Source: Patescibacteria group bacterium
Lineage (GTDB): Bacteria > Patescibacteriota > Microgenomatia > UBA1400 > PJMF01
Assembly: GCA_018813375.1 (NCBI GenBank)
Contig: JAHJBU010000049.1
Coordinates: forward strand, 1 to 32,159
Direction of reading: 5' to 3'
DNA length: 32,159 nucleotides
Made by a program: the position numbers and the translations under genes. This document shows, one piece after another, positions 9,662-17,971 of this stretch (its first letter is position 1; each line of letters starts with the position of its first letter). The notes beneath the pieces are model-generated. The model saw only the letters and a program-made list of their open reading frames with translations, ran no database searches and had not been told where the DNA came from.

Positions 9662-10752
9662 AAGCTTGCCTTTATTCGCCCTATATTCCCAAGCACGTTG
9701 GTGGTGGTGAAAAATACATGCTAGATGTAGCCTGCGCTTTGGCTAAAAAATATACAGTTTCTATTGCTATACCTCAACAATATGCAGGCGATGCCTCAAT
9801 AGTTAAAAAGTATGAAAGTTTTTTAAATCGTTCTTTGGATGATATTTCATTTATCCCTTCACCCTTGGGTTCAAAAACTAATTTTTTACAAAAACTTTTT
9901 TGGACTCGCCAATTTGATGTAATGTATTATCTAACAGATGGAAGTTTATTTTTTAGTTTGGCTAAGAAAAATATTTTACACATCCAATTTCCTTTGAAAC
10001 TGGACAAAAGTTCTTTTCTAGAGCAATTTAAATTAAAAAATTGGCAAATTAAAAATACCAATTCGGAGTTTACTAAAAAAGTGGTTGAAAGTACTTGGCC
10101 AACAAAGATTGATTTAGTGCACCACCCATTGGTTGATGTAGATGAAATTAACCGTATCACTGCGTCAATTAAGAAAGAAAAAATAATTTTAAATGTCGGT
10201 AGGTTTTTCCGCCAGTTACATAGTAAGCGACAAGATGTACTGATCGATATTTTTCGTAAACTAGTTATCAAATATCCTCTTGAAACAAAGGGTTGGAAAC
10301 TAGTTTTAATTGGTGCGGTGGAAGATCAAAAATATTTATCTCAAATTAAGCGCAAGAAAAGAGGTCTTCCGGTTGAATTTTATCATGATCTAGATAGAAG
10401 GAAATTGTTGGAATGGTATGGTAAATCCAGCATTTATTGGCACGCTACAGGATATGGAGTTAATCCAGAAAAACATCCAGAAAAAGTAGAACATTTTGGA
10501 ATAAGTACAGCTGAGGCTATGGCTGCAGGTTGTGTACCAATTGTCCATGGAAAAGGTGGCCAGCTTGAGGTGATAGGGGATGAATTAAATGACCTTTTGT
10601 GGCTCAAGCAGCAAGAGTGTGTTAAAAAAACTAAGCAAATTATCAGTGATCATAAGTTAAGAATGGAGTATCAGCGCAAAGCTAAACAGCAGGTGAAATT
10701 TTTTGGCAAAAATATTTTTGAGCAAAAATTATTTAAGATGATTAAATTATGA
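9658..10752 (+). CDS. Glycosyltransferase family 4 (GT-B fold)
   Basis: GGGEKYMLDVACALAKKYTVSIA, ILNVGRFFRQLHSKRQDVLI, EHFGISTAEAMAAGCVPIVHGKGGQLEVI motifs; 4-nt overlap with the upstream gene. Confidence 0.9.
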   Translation: MKACLYSPYIPKHVGGGEKYMLDVACALAKKYTVSIAIPQQYAGDASIVKKYESFLNRSLDDISFIPSPLGSKTNFLQKLFWTRQFDVMYYLTDGSLFFSLAKKNILHIQFPLKLDKSSFLEQFKLKNWQIKNTNSEFTKKVVESTWPTKIDLVHHPLVDVDEINRITASIKKEKIILNVGRFFRQLHSKRQDVLIDIFRKLVIKYPLETKGWKLVLIGAVEDQKYLSQIKRKKRGLPVEFYHDLDRRKLLEWYGKSSIYWHATGYGVNPEKHPEKVEHFGISTAEAMAAGCVPIVHGKGGQLEVIGDELNDLLWLKQQECVKKTKQIISDHKLRMEYQRKAKQQVKFFGKNIFEQKLFKMIKL

Positions 10753-10770
10753 AAAAATAGGGTCCGTAAT

Positions 10771-11649
10771 ATGAAAAAGAAAAATTATACTGTGAGCGTG
10801 GTGATTCCAACATATTATGGTAGGAAGTTACTAGAGAAAAATTTTAGTTCAGTTTTAATATCGCTACGTGATGGCGATGAGGTGGTTATAGTTGATGACG
10901 GTGGGTTTAAAGAGACTTTGATGTGGTTGAAGAAAAGTTTCAAGTTAAAAAAAAGTGTTGAAAATAATGACTATGTTTTATATCTAGGAGAGTATCAACA
11001 AGCTAAGAAAAAAGTCGAAATTATTTATGTAGTTAATAAAACTAACCTTCGCTTTGCTGCCAATAGCAACCTGGGAGTGAAGTTAGCTAAGAACCCTTTA
11101 ATTTTTTTAGTTAATGATGACGTGAGTACTTATCCAGATACGATTAAAAAATTAGCTCCACATTTTAAAGATAAGAATGTTTTTGCAGTGGGATGCCTAG
11201 AGTTTGATCATGAACACAATGGGGCTAAAAGCGGCAAAAATAAACTTTGGTTTGAGAGGGGAATGTTTATTCATTCTCGTGGAGATGATTTTGAATTTGG
11301 TCCTACAGCTTGGGCAAGTGGAGGTAGTGCTATGTTTAGCAGAGATAAGTGGCTAAAAATTGGTGGGTTTGATTTAGCTTATTATCCAGCTTATTGGGAG
11401 GATATTGATTTATCTTATACTGCTCGTAAAAAAGGCTGGAAAGTTTTATTTAATCCAGAGGCTAAGGTAAGTCATAACCATGAAACTACCAACATTAATG
11501 TTTTTAAGCAAAGAAAAATAGAGCAGATGAGCTGGCGGCATGCTAATATTTTTACTTGGAAGTATGCTGATATCTGGCAAAAAATAGCCTATTTGCTGTG
11601 GAAGCCATACTGGTGGGTTCAACGCAAGCGCACTAAAATAAAATTATGA
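10771..11649 (+). CDS. Glycosyltransferase family 2
   Basis: YTVSVVIPTYYGRKLLEKNFSSV, VIVDDGG, FLVNDDV, WEDIDLSYTARKKGWKV motifs. Confidence 0.88.
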   Translation: MKKKNYTVSVVIPTYYGRKLLEKNFSSVLISLRDGDEVVIVDDGGFKETLMWLKKSFKLKKSVENNDYVLYLGEYQQAKKKVEIIYVVNKTNLRFAANSNLGVKLAKNPLIFLVNDDVSTYPDTIKKLAPHFKDKNVFAVGCLEFDHEHNGAKSGKNKLWFERGMFIHSRGDDFEFGPTAWASGGSAMFSRDKWLKIGGFDLAYYPAYWEDIDLSYTARKKGWKVLFNPEAKVSHNHETTNINVFKQRKIEQMSWRHANIFTWKYADIWQKIAYLLWKPYWWVQRKRTKIKL

Positions 11650-13355
11650 CCTTAATTAAGCGCTATAGTAGTTTTTTATTGTTAGTTTTAGTTTTGTTTT
11701 CTTTTTCAATTCGTTTTTTGTGGTTGGATAGATCTCCCAGAGGTTTATTAATTGACGAAGCTCATTTTGGGTACATTTCTTACTCTTTAGTAGAGACGGG
11801 GAGAGACGAGCACGGAATTTCCTGGCCAATAGTATTCAAGGGTTTTGGTGATCAAAAATTACCAGTTCAAGCATATTTGTTAATGCCGTTTATCAAATTT
11901 ATCGGTTTAAATTCGGTTGCGGTGCGTTTGCCTTCGGCAATTGCAGGATCATTATTAGTGGTTGCAATCTATTGGTTATTGAGGGAATTTAAAATTAAGG
12001 AAGAATTAGCTTTATTTGGGGCATTAATTGTGACCCTAAGCCCATGGACTTTTATTTTGAGTCGCTTTGCATATGAGGCAAATATAGCTTTATTATTTTT
12101 TACTTTAGCAATAACTTTTTTATATAAAATTACACACAAAAAAGGCTGGCTATGGGCAATTATGTCAGCACTTTTAATGGCCTTAACTTGGTATACTTAC
12201 ATTGCTTTCCGTCCTATTACGTTGCTGTTCTCTACTGGATTTTTAATTTTTTTGTTAGCAACTAAGCAAATTAAATGGCAGAAGGCGATGCTGTTTGTGG
12301 TTATTTTTGGTGCCTTAGTAGCACCGCTTTTTCATTCTTCAATAGCTACTAGTTCAATAGCGCGATTTAACCAAGTCGGAATTGTAGCTGATGAGGGTTT
12401 AGTGATGGCAATTAATCAAAACCGGACTTTTTGTCATGATAAATTACCGCGCATCTTGTGCTATGGATTGTGGAATAAGCCACTTTACATTGGTAAAGAA
12501 TTAATCCAGCGTTTTGCAACCACTTATTCTTCACAGTTTTTGTTTACTGTCGGTGATGCTCAGCTTCGTTATCAATCAGTTGAGGATTTTGGGCAGTTCT
12601 ATTTAGTTTTATTACCATTGTTATTTTTGGGGACAATAGGGATTTTATTTAGGGTTGAGGCGCAATCAACCGCTAATAATGCGCGGGTGTTTGTGATATT
12701 GGGCTTATTGATTGCGCCTATTTCATCTATTTTAGCTGGGCAGCCACAGATGGTACGGTTGACGCCACTATTGCCTTTTTTGATTTTTAGCATGGCTTTA
12801 GGGCTACAAGTTTTTTGGCAGTTTTTACCAAAAGTTAGCTGGCAAAAAATTATTTGCGGAGGACTAGTAGCTATTTTTATTTTTTCAAGTCTCCCCTTCT
12901 TAGTTAATTTTTACACCATCCACACAGTTAAACATGATGGGGTTTATCAATCATATTTACCAGAGCTATTTGAGGTTTTGGATTCTTATCCTAAGCAGAT
13001 TTCAATTTATATTAAACCATTTTTCTCTGATCCGATTATGGCTTATGCTTATTATGGAAAAATAGACCCAGATCATTACCAAAAAAGTGTCCAGTTAGGC
13101 AAAATGGAGGAATCTGGTTTTCAGCACGCGATAGGCTTAGATAATTTCAAGGTTTCTGAGGAACCAATGGTAAATTTAGGATGTCGAGCAGTCAAAGAGA
13201 ATAAAGAAGCATATTACGTGACAAATGAAGAATTTAAAAGACCACCGATTGAATATTTGTATAGAGTAGCATCAGAAAACGGCGCAGTTTATTATGCTTA
13301 TATTTATGATGCAGCTGGGTATGCAATCAAACATCCAGAGTTGTGTTTGGATTAA
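11646..13355 (+). CDS. GT-C membrane glycosyltransferase (PMT/GT39, ArnT-like)
   Basis: N-terminal FLWLDRSPRGLLIDEAHFGYISYSL acidic loop motif, many TM helices, 4-nt overlap with the preceding GT2. Confidence 0.75.
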   Translation: MTLIKRYSSFLLLVLVLFSFSIRFLWLDRSPRGLLIDEAHFGYISYSLVETGRDEHGISWPIVFKGFGDQKLPVQAYLLMPFIKFIGLNSVAVRLPSAIAGSLLVVAIYWLLREFKIKEELALFGALIVTLSPWTFILSRFAYEANIALLFFTLAITFLYKITHKKGWLWAIMSALLMALTWYTYIAFRPITLLFSTGFLIFLLATKQIKWQKAMLFVVIFGALVAPLFHSSIATSSIARFNQVGIVADEGLVMAINQNRTFCHDKLPRILCYGLWNKPLYIGKELIQRFATTYSSQFLFTVGDAQLRYQSVEDFGQFYLVLLPLLFLGTIGILFRVEAQSTANNARVFVILGLLIAPISSILAGQPQMVRLTPLLPFLIFSMALGLQVFWQFLPKVSWQKIICGGLVAIFIFSSLPFLVNFYTIHTVKHDGVYQSYLPELFEVLDSYPKQISIYIKPFFSDPIMAYAYYGKIDPDHYQKSVQLGKMEESGFQHAIGLDNFKVSEEPMVNLGCRAVKENKEAYYVTNEEFKRPPIEYLYRVASENGAVYYAYIYDAAGYAIKHPELCLD

Positions 13356-13358
13356 GTG

Positions 13359-14594
13359 CTATTGCATGTGAGCATACAGAGTCATAGTTCCGTCTTCATG
13401 AAAAACTCTAGCATGATTGCCCAGAGAGGTTGCCCCTCGGTAAAAATAGGCCACTCCTTTTTTAACAGATTTAATGGCTAGATTATTAGAATCTGCCATA
13501 TCAACCCCACGATGAAAATTACCCTGATAAACAGAAGAGTAAGGAGTATTTCCATAACACTGAGTAATTCTAGGGTTATTCATAGGCCAAGTTGAGCCAC
13601 CACTACCAATTGATTTTGAGATACCAGATGAAATATCATTGCAAGAGCGAGATTCAAAATAAACATTTTTTGAAATCAAGACAGAAAATGGATCCTTATT
13701 CCTAGAGAAGTAGTAAGAATTGCCGGCAAATAAATCATCATTTTCATCCTCTTTTAGATTAAAGTAGCTGAAATGCAAGTGAGGACCGGTTGAGAAGCCA
13801 GTGCTACCCATAAATCCGAGCACTTCTCCTTCAGACACTTCTCTTTTACCAGCGAATTTGGCATTAACTAATGCTTGTAGCTCAGCTTGAGCTTCAGACA
13901 AAAGTTGTTGATATCTAGATTCATCGTGTTTAGTAACAACTAATAAATATTCTTTTTCCTGTTTTTGATTAGCCAGAGCAATTCTTTGTGTCTCTAGTTT
14001 TTTTTCAATTATTTCTAACTCGTTTTGTTTTTCCTCTTTAAGATTTTTTTGTTCATCGTAAATCAAGCGTTGAGATTCAGCCCGATGCATGGCTTCTATA
14101 GTTTGTTTTTTAGCTAATTTAATGTATTTATACTCAGATAAAAAATTATTAATGGAGTTGCCTTTGAATAATAAAAATATTGGTTCGATTTGAGTTCGTT
14201 TATATTGCTCACTAACTCTTTTTACTAAAATTGAGCTAAGCCTATCTAAAGAAATATTTAGACCACCAATTCTCTCAGTTAATTCTTTAATTTCTTGCTG
14301 TAACTTTTGAATTTGAAATAAGGTCTGATTTATTTGTAGCTGTCCAATTGCAATATTTCCATCAATAATGCCAATGGTAGTACTAAGTGATTGCTTTTCT
14401 TGCTGTTTCTGGCTAACTAAATTACTACATTCGCTAATCGTATCTCGAAGACATTGTTGTTTATCATCGACATTTTCACAAGAATTAGCATCACAGCTGA
14501 CTCCATAAGCAAATCTAGGACTTAAAAAAATACTCAACCCAATTAATAAAAAAAAGATGCTGATAAACGAATGCTGTCGAATTTTATTATGCAT
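13359..14594 (-). CDS. EnvC-like coiled-coil protein with an apparently circularly permuted M23/LytM metallopeptidase domain
   Basis: N-terminal signal-like segment, long coiled coil, then VSEGEVLGFMGSTGFSTGPHLHF, a linker, and WPMNNPRITQCYG...FHRGVDMAD...MTLYAHMQ-stop; downstream of ftsX on the same strand. Confidence 0.85.
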   Translation of the reverse strand: MHNKIRQHSFISIFFLLIGLSIFLSPRFAYGVSCDANSCENVDDKQQCLRDTISECSNLVSQKQQEKQSLSTTIGIIDGNIAIGQLQINQTLFQIQKLQQEIKELTERIGGLNISLDRLSSILVKRVSEQYKRTQIEPIFLLFKGNSINNFLSEYKYIKLAKKQTIEAMHRAESQRLIYDEQKNLKEEKQNELEIIEKKLETQRIALANQKQEKEYLLVVTKHDESRYQQLLSEAQAELQALVNAKFAGKREVSEGEVLGFMGSTGFSTGPHLHFSYFNLKEDENDDLFAGNSYYFSRNKDPFSVLISKNVYFESRSCNDISSGISKSIGSGGSTWPMNNPRITQCYGNTPYSSVYQGNFHRGVDMADSNNLAIKSVKKGVAYFYRGATSLGNHARVFHEDGTMTLYAHMQ

Positions 14595-14598
14595 AATT

Positions 14599-15465
14599 TC
14601 ATTTCATCATCCTTTTTACCGCGGTCATTCCGGAAAATCCTCCCAGTAAAATAGCAATTAGGGTTCCAGTACTTAGTTGAATGGCAAAGATTTCCCAGGG
14701 TACCGGCAGTAGAGAAATCGTACCTAAGAAATTTTTTAGCCAGGGAGTTAGATAGAGTAGAGCAACAAACATTATTCCCCACCCAACTAAAGATCCCACT
14801 AATCCATAAATGACCCCTTCAAAGAAAAAAGGTGCTTTAATAAACCAACTACTGGCACCTAAGAATTTCATAATCTGAATTGCATTTTTTCGTTGTGTGA
14901 CCTTCATACTCACCAGAGCAGTAATAATTAAAAATGAAGTTAGTCCTAGAACCATTACTGCAGCGATGCCAATATACCGCAGAGATGTTGTCCAGTTAGT
15001 TAATGAGTCAACAATGTCTTGTTGGAAAACTACTTCCTCAATTTCATCTAAAGTTTCTAAGTCATTCTTGATTTGTACCAAAGACGAAATTTCATCTGCC
15101 GAGACCTCTATGCTCGCGGGTAAAATATCAGCAGTCACTAGCTCTAGTAATAACGGATCATCCTTATTCTCCATGCGGTAAACAGATAAAGCCTCCTCTT
15201 GAGTAATAAGTTTAATGTCATTGACATAAGATTTTTGTTGTACTTGCTGACCCACTTGATTAATCTCACTGGTAGAAGCATCTAGTTCAAAAAAGCCAAT
15301 GACCTGAGGTCTAGTTTCAAAATAATTCAAGATTTGTTGAGTGCCTAAAATTATTAATGAAAAAAAGTAGGCTACAAATAAAGTCATTGTAGTTATCACT
15401 ATGGCGGTCAAACTCTGAAAAGGTGAGCGGCGAATATTGGTAAAAGCTGAGGAAAGAGGGTTCAT
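14599..15465 (-). CDS. ftsX: Cell division protein FtsX (ABC permease)
   Basis: Four-TM topology with a large extracytoplasmic loop, RRSPFQSLTAIVITTMTLFVAYF, KFLGASSWFIKAPFFFEGVIYGLVG; overlaps ftsE by 4 nt. Confidence 0.92.
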   Translation of the reverse strand: MNPLSSAFTNIRRSPFQSLTAIVITTMTLFVAYFFSLIILGTQQILNYFETRPQVIGFFELDASTSEINQVGQQVQQKSYVNDIKLITQEEALSVYRMENKDDPLLLELVTADILPASIEVSADEISSLVQIKNDLETLDEIEEVVFQQDIVDSLTNWTTSLRYIGIAAVMVLGLTSFLIITALVSMKVTQRKNAIQIMKFLGASSWFIKAPFFFEGVIYGLVGSLVGWGIMFVALLYLTPWLKNFLGTISLLPVPWEIFAIQLSTGTLIAILLGGFSGMTAVKRMMK

Positions 15466-16214
15466 TCTTTAATTTTCCTTTTTATTTTTTTCAGATTAAG
15501 CTTTTTCTTCTCATCCTTGAGTTTTTTTGGTTTGCTTTTGATTTTCTTTTTATGACTGTCAGATATTAGCTCGCCATCTTTTAACTCAATTTTTCTGGTA
15601 TCTTTTAAATCATCTAAAACCACTACGTCATGGGTAGCTAATAAAACCGTAGTGCCCAGCTCATTGATTTTTTTAAGGAGTCTAATAATAGATAAAGTTG
15701 TTTCTTGATCAAGATTGCCCGTGGGTTCATCAGCAAATATTACTGCTGGAGCAGTTGCTAGTGCTCGAGCAATACTGACTCTTTGAGCTTCACCGCCTGA
15801 TAATTCTTTTAGGAAAAGATTTGCCTTGTTTTCTAAATGAACGAGTTTCAATAGATCAGTGACTCTTTCCTCGATGTTTTTTTGTGATTTACCAGCAATT
15901 AAAAGAGGTAGGGCGATATTTTCCCAAACATTGGACTCAGGTAAAAGACGATAGTCTTGAAAGATTACTCCTATTTTACGGCGGTGATCTGGGAGTAATC
16001 TAGGTTTTATTTTTTCTAGATAAGTATCATTAAAAAGAATTCGGCCTTCATCGGGTTGATATTCCTTAGTAATTAGTCTCATAAGAGTGGTTTTACCACT
16101 CCCAGTGGGTCCAGTAATTAAAACTAACTCACCATCTTCAATTAGAAAACTAACTTTTTTTACTCCGTAGGTATCGTTAAAAAATTTTTTGGAGACTTTG
16201 TCAAAAATAATCAT
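15462..16214 (-). CDS. ftsE: Cell division ATP-binding protein FtsE with lysine-rich C-terminal tail
   Basis: Walker A GPTGSGKTT, signature LSGGEAQRVSIARAL, Walker B VIFADEPTGNLD; followed by ftsX. Confidence 0.93.
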   Translation of the reverse strand: MIIFDKVSKKFFNDTYGVKKVSFLIEDGELVLITGPTGSGKTTLMRLITKEYQPDEGRILFNDTYLEKIKPRLLPDHRRKIGVIFQDYRLLPESNVWENIALPLLIAGKSQKNIEERVTDLLKLVHLENKANLFLKELSGGEAQRVSIARALATAPAVIFADEPTGNLDQETTLSIIRLLKKINELGTTVLLATHDVVVLDDLKDTRKIELKDGELISDSHKKKIKSKPKKLKDEKKKLNLKKIKRKIKE

Positions 16215-16224
16215 AGGCAGATTT

Positions 16225-16254
16225 AGTGTAGCGTTTCTGTAGATGGTAATGCAA
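16225..16254 (-). promoter_or_regulatory. Candidate promoter TTGCAT-18 bp-TACACT for ftsEX-M23
   Basis: Minus-strand hexamers; start codon 10 nt after the -10 element. Confidence 0.35.
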
Positions 16255-16285
16255 GTTTACTTGGCGCCAACAGTTTACTTGGCGC
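16254..16285. repeat. Tandem duplication: 14-bp AGTTTACTTGGCGC units, 18-bp period
   Basis: Copies at 16254-16267 and 16272-16285; on the minus strand each carries AAG-TAA in the same frame, the upstream one being the stop of the 16275-16826 ORF. Confidence 0.85.
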
Positions 16286-16826
16286 TTGGTGCTTGGCCTT
16301 CAAGATTTGTTATTTCAATTCTACCCACATCCATTAGCCAGCCAGCCTTTTGACCTTTAAAAGTTTCACCCCAAATTTTAACATCCATGCCGACAAATTT
16401 ATCTAGATCAGTAATAGAAGAGGTTAGGTAGACTGTTTGAGAAACTCCACCAGGCCTGATTAGTTTATGAGAGCCTTCGCCATCAATTCCTCCAGCTTCT
16501 AAGTAGCCTTGGGCTGAATCTTTAAATGTGTTTTCGTCTTGAACTCCAAATACATCACCAGTTTTGACCTGACCTTCTTGAGCTATTCGTTGCAGGCTTG
16601 ATGGACTAGGGAATAAGGCACTAGATTTATTTTTAAGTTTATAACCACCATAACCAGTGGCTGCTCCGGCTATTACTGCGATCACTCCTAAAATAATTAT
16701 AAGTTTGGGAAAATGAGGTGTCATAGGATTGTCATTATTATCGGTTAACAAGCTTTCGTCAACAGCTTTTTCTGCTGAGATAGCTTCTTCTTGTTTTTCT
16801 TCTTGCTTAAGTTCAATTTTATACAT
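16275..16826 (-). CDS. Conserved hypothetical single-pass membrane protein, possible OB-like extracytoplasmic domain
   Basis: One TM segment (LIIILGVIAVIAGAATGYGGY) and a C-terminal block QTVYLTSSITDLDKFVGMDVKIWGETFKGQKAGWLMDVGRIEI. Confidence 0.6.
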   Translation of the reverse strand: MYKIELKQEEKQEEAISAEKAVDESLLTDNNDNPMTPHFPKLIIILGVIAVIAGAATGYGGYKLKNKSSALFPSPSSLQRIAQEGQVKTGDVFGVQDENTFKDSAQGYLEAGGIDGEGSHKLIRPGGVSQTVYLTSSITDLDKFVGMDVKIWGETFKGQKAGWLMDVGRIEITNLEGQAPSAK

Positions 16827-16858
16827 GTTTATATCATACTCATTTTATTTCTGGTTGG

Positions 16859-17971
16859 CTAGAGTTTTATGATTTCTTCTCTAATGAATTGATCTAAGTC
16901 ACCGTCTAAAACGCCAGCAGTATCTGAGGTTTCATATTTAGTGCGTGTATCTTTAACTAGTTGGTAAGGATGAAGGATATAGTTGCGGATTTGAGTTCCC
17001 CATGAGGCTTGTATATGTTTGCCCTTAACTTGGGCTAATTCTTGCTTTTGTTTTTGTTCTTCTTGCTTAGCCAAGATGGCCCTGAGTTTTTTTAAGGCTC
17101 TCTCTTTGTTTTGAATCTGGCTTCGTTCTTCTCTGCATTTAACAATGATTTTAGTAGGAACATGAGTCAGCTCAACTGCCGTGTTAACCTTATTCACATT
17201 TTGACCACCTGCTCCCCCAGAGCGGCTAAACTGCCATTGTAAATCACTGTTTTTTATTTCAATCTCTTTATTGTCTGATTCTATAAGTGGTAAAACTTCT
17301 ACTAATGCAAACGAAGTTTGGCGCAAATTATCAGCATTGAAAGGACTCAAGCGTACCAAGCGATGAGTGCCAGCTTCATGTTTTAAAAAACCATATGCAT
17401 AATTAGTACCAATTTCATACTCACAGCTTTTAATCCCAGCCTCGTCTCCACGCGATTCCAAGATAAATTGATGCTTCCAATTTTGTCTTTCAAAGTATCT
17501 CAGATACATTCGTTGTAGCATTTCTGTCCAGTCCATGGCTTCGGTTCCACCTTGTCCAGCGTGAATGGAAAGAATAGCTCCGCATGCATCATATTTGCCA
17601 TTTAGGAATTGGTTAAGCTCTAGATTTTTTACTTTGCTATGAAATTTTGGTAATAAAGAGATAACTTCTTTTTCAATACTGGCGTCATCGGCCTCTGTTA
17701 ATAACTCTATCATTGTTTGTAAATCTTGAGCTTGTTTTTGTACTGTTGTGATTTGATCTAGCTTAGATTGCAACTGCGCAATTTGTTGGGTTATTGCTTG
17801 AGCATCTGATTTATTCCAGAAATCAGTCTGGTAAGTTTGTTTTTGTAGCTTTTCAAGCTCGATTTTAATTTGTTTAATATCAAGACCAGCTAATATTTTT
17901 TTAGCTCTAGTTATGAGTTCATTGGATTTTTCTTGAGTCTGCTGGGTCATTGAGCGTATTGTAGCAGTCAA
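16859..17971 (-). CDS. prfB: Peptide chain release factor 2 (RF2); start may be ATG at 17950 rather than TTG at 17971
   Basis: GGAGGQNVNKVNTAVELTHVPTKIIVKC (GGQ) and SPF codon-recognition motif in VRLSPFNADNLRQTSF. Confidence 0.93.
   Translation of the reverse strand: MTATIRSMTQQTQEKSNELITRAKKILAGLDIKQIKIELEKLQKQTYQTDFWNKSDAQAITQQIAQLQSKLDQITTVQKQAQDLQTMIELLTEADDASIEKEVISLLPKFHSKVKNLELNQFLNGKYDACGAILSIHAGQGGTEAMDWTEMLQRMYLRYFERQNWKHQFILESRGDEAGIKSCEYEIGTNYAYGFLKHEAGTHRLVRLSPFNADNLRQTSFALVEVLPLIESDNKEIEIKNSDLQWQFSRSGGAGGQNVNKVNTAVELTHVPTKIIVKCREERSQIQNKERALKKLRAILAKQEEQKQKQELAQVKGKHIQASWGTQIRNYILHPYQLVKDTRTKYETSDTAGVLDGDLDQFIREEIIKL

Noticed and set aside
9927-10271. ORF of 114 aa on the minus strand
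   Set aside because: Antisense inside a clear GT4 gene; composition is not protein-like.
12599-12793. Other short antisense ORFs (also 3536-3772, 14897-15181, 21908-22138, 25844-26110, 27999-28193, 28154-28375, 30710-30940)
   Set aside because: Each overlaps a confidently assigned gene and shows no family motif.
14543-14782. ORF of 79 aa on the minus strand
   Set aside because: Alternate frame across the ftsX/M23 junction; both flanking genes are well supported.
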